The position numbers were made by a program, and so were the translations under genes. Positions 62,028-64,000 of a DNA stretch of 64,000 bases are shown in pieces. The notes under the pieces were generated by a model. That model was not told the origin of the DNA, ran no database searches, and was given only the letters and a program-made list of their open reading frames with translations. The first letter of the stretch is position 1. Every line of letters starts with the position of its first letter. The stretch is taken from the NCBI GenBank assembly GCA_963942565.1, contig OZ012697.1:32142172-32206171 (forward strand). Reading direction: 5' to 3'. This DNA comes from Maea johnstoni (lineage: Eukaryota > Annelida > Polychaeta > Spionida > Magelonidae).

Positions 62028-62462
62028 ATTACAGTCTTATAACATTAAGCAGGAAAACCATTCGATCCAGTTTTATTACTGTTTTTCAATAGCTTTAAGG
62101 GCATCAGGCAATTCATCTAACGTGAGATCACTTGTCATTTTCCTTAAGATACTTCAGGAACGTTTGCTAAATCGAATATGTCAAATCTTTTAATGATAAT
62201 CTTGATATCATTCACCTACAGTTCCCTGAAAGTTGTCCCGGTTCCGGGTATTTTCAATATTAAATTATTTTCCATTTTCAACATCAAATTTCAGAAACGA
62301 ACATGGAAACAGAAAAATATTAAGCTGGACTAATAAGCAGATACCTGGTTTCTTTGATAGACAGCATCCCATCATAAATGGGCTAGAACGTCTAAGTGCA
62401 AATATTTGTATTAAAGGGTAATAGATGTTATTGAATATGTTATTCAATTCCTTTGCATATTA
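62028..62462 (-). other. Right-arm-only segment beside LRR gene 4
   Basis: About 435 bases absent from the left arm at about 13285, bounded by atatta on both sides. A minus-strand fragment (LTLDELPDALKAIEKQ, near 62100) looks like LINE sequence, so deletion in the left arm is as likely as insertion here. Confidence 0.5.
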
Positions 62463-62649
62463 CATGTTTACAGTTTAGTGTAAAAGGTAAAGTCCTTCAC
62501 TTCTTATCTGTAAAATGAGAATGAACACTGATTTTTATGTGCAGGCGAAAACACTTTGAAGTCTAGAAAACAGTTGCACCCATGGGTTAATGGCGTGATT
62601 TAGGTGAGTGGTCGAAAGATAGGGTTTTTCTGTTAGAGTACAACACTCG

Positions 62650-64000
62650 TTATCCGACCACAGATGCGCCAGAAGCTGGCAGTGAGCCAACTTGTGACCT
62701 GCTTTGCTGAGTGCAATGTTTAAAGATTCTGAATATAGTTAAAACAAATGCTGTCAATAAAATCACCATTACAATCACAATAATAATGAACAAATTGGTG
62801 CTTACTGCAAAGTAACTGGAAGTATCTATACCTGGTTGAATGGTTGGCATCACTGTGCAGTGATCTGTCACAAATTGCTTAACAATTTTCGTTCCATTAC
62901 CTGTATCTGTAACCCTGGTACAAATGGAATCATTGCGTAAAGTGATGTACTTGCTCCTTAGCCAAGACATGCTACAATTGCAGACCAAAGGATTTTGATA
63001 TAGGGATACAAAGAGGTGTATTTCACCAGTGAATGTGTTTGGGGAGAGAGTTACTATACCATTTTCTTGTAAGTATAATGCTCGCAATTTTGGCATTGAA
63101 GAAAATGTTTCCGGTTCGACATGGTGTATCTTATTTTGTGAAACATCAAGATATAGAAGATCATGAAGGCCAAAAAATGTTCTTGACTTCAACAGTTTCA
63201 GTTCATTCTGTCGAAGAAACAAATACCTCAAACTTCCCAGCCTAAAGAAGGCATCGTCATCCATCAGAGATATGAAGTTATTTTGTAAATTGAGTGATTG
63301 TAAAGATGATAGCAGGTTAAAACAGCCGTAGGGTATTGCCTTGATAACATTTGAACCAAGTTTCAGTGTCCTTAAGCTTGTTAAGTTGTGTTGCACCGTG
63401 TGACACATAACATCCGTTGCCAAGATGTTTCTCTGTAGGTATAATACCTTCAATTTTTTTAAATGAAAGAAAGCTTCGTCATGAATTATTTCAATTTTAT
63501 TTTGGTCAATGTATAGATAGATTAGATTGTAAAAGCCATTGAAAGTACCCTTTCTTAACTGTTGGATGTTATTTTGAGTAAGCTTCAAACTGGTCAATCG
63601 GTTCAGTCCTATAAAAGCATCGCTTACCAGATCTGATATATTGTTACTTGATAAATCAAGACTTTGCAGTGACACAAGATGTTGGAAGCAATTGTTTGGT
63701 ATTGCATTTAGCTGATTTCCATTCAAGTATAAATTTTTCAGATGCGTCAGATTTTTCCATACCAAGTTGCATGCATTGTTCTGTCTCCCCAAATTATTAT
63801 TACCCAGGTGTAAAGATCTCAAATGTGCTGTGTGTACAAAAGAACCTTCCAGTATTGTTTGTATTCCGTTATTACGAAGAAAGAGTTGGTTCAGATTATG
63901 CATACCCACTAGGGAGGTATTGTCAAAGTCGGTTAAATGATTCCAATCAAGATTCAAATATCGCAACTCTTCCAACCCAGCGAATCCAGATTCCTCTATG
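62650..64000 (-). CDS. LRR transmembrane receptor, gene 4 (partial, cut by window edge)
   Basis: It is open on the minus strand from the window edge to the TAA at 62650-62652. It covers the second half of the LRR array, the CNC-type C-terminal cap, the membrane helix and the full tail (ends SLPASGASVVG). It differs from gene 2 at only about eight residues over 441, among them NKCF to NNCF and SLFQ to SLYQ. The gene continues past 64000. It may be an allele of gene 2 rather than a separate gene. Confidence 0.9.
   Translation of the reverse strand, partial: IEESGFAGLEELRYLNLDWNHLTDFDNTSLVGMHNLNQLFLRNNGIQTILEGSFVHTAHLRSLHLGNNNLGRQNNACNLVWKNLTHLKNLYLNGNQLNAIPNNCFQHLVSLQSLDLSSNNISDLVSDAFIGLNRLTSLKLTQNNIQQLRKGTFNGFYNLIYLYIDQNKIEIIHDEAFFHLKKLKVLYLQRNILATDVMCHTVQHNLTSLRTLKLGSNVIKAIPYGCFNLLSSLQSLNLQNNFISLMDDDAFFRLGSLRYLFLRQNELKLLKSRTFFGLHDLLYLDVSQNKIHHVEPETFSSMPKLRALYLQENGIVTLSPNTFTGEIHLFVSLYQNPLVCNCSMSWLRSKYITLRNDSICTRVTDTGNGTKIVKQFVTDHCTVMPTIQPGIDTSSYFAVSTNLFIIIVIVMVILLTAFVLTIFRIFKHCTQQSRSQVGSLPASGASVVG

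Overview
The window looks like an invertebrate animal genome, most likely a marine deuterostome. Echinoderm is my best guess, at low confidence. The reasons are an AT-rich background with very long (AT)n tracts, tRNA-derived SINEs, dense nonautonomous DNA transposons, intron-containing genes, and a MICOS10 protein close to the vertebrate one. Nothing looks prokaryotic: there are no operons, no CRISPR array and no dense coding. Most apparent open frames are microsatellite translations or transposon debris.

Two kinds of host gene can be supported. The first is a family of leucine-rich-repeat, single-pass membrane receptors. Gene 1 lies at 523-2484 (+, its first exon is outside the window). Gene 2 has exons at 8090-8383 and 11051-13081 (+). 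Gene 3 has exons at 27218-27518 and 32619-34649 (+); its first exon is damaged. Gene 4 is 62650->64000 (-), cut by the window edge. Each has about 21 LRRs, a cysteine-rich C-terminal cap, one membrane helix and a short tail without a TIR domain. The LRR array contains three successive blocks of five LRRs, each opened by a cysteine pair spaced exactly 27 residues apart. The second is MICOS10 (MIC10), the mitochondrial inner-membrane curvature protein. It is encoded on the minus strand in four small exons between 45031 and 40343, and a TCTCGCGAGA promoter palindrome lies just upstream of its ATG.

Duplication shapes the layout. Unit 1 (about 6.5-19.4 kb) and unit 2 (about 24.9-40.5 kb) are direct paralogous copies. 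Each runs from upstream of an LRR first exon to the last exon of MICOS10, so unit 1 carries an orphan copy of that last exon. In addition, 54001-64000 is a near-identical inverted copy of 11731-21015, and it begins exactly at a 200-N assembly gap (53801-54000). This is either a young inverted segmental duplication or, perhaps more likely, an uncollapsed second haplotype scaffolded in the wrong place. The two arms differ by several cleanly filled or empty transposon sites.

The space between genes holds LINE relics (a CR1/I-like element in both arms and Tx1/L1-like fragments), a Kolobok fold-back element with THAP domains, TTAA-flanked piggyBac-like MITEs, at least four hAT-type MITE families (three copies with perfect 8-bp target duplications), TA-flanked MITEs, tRNA-SINEs, several minisatellites, and a nest of one hAT family inserted into itself at 46-53 kb. 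A broken PHD-finger/coiled-coil retroelement-type gene lies at 35.0-36.9 kb. All positions and comparisons were made by eye, so extents marked approximate may be off by tens of bases.
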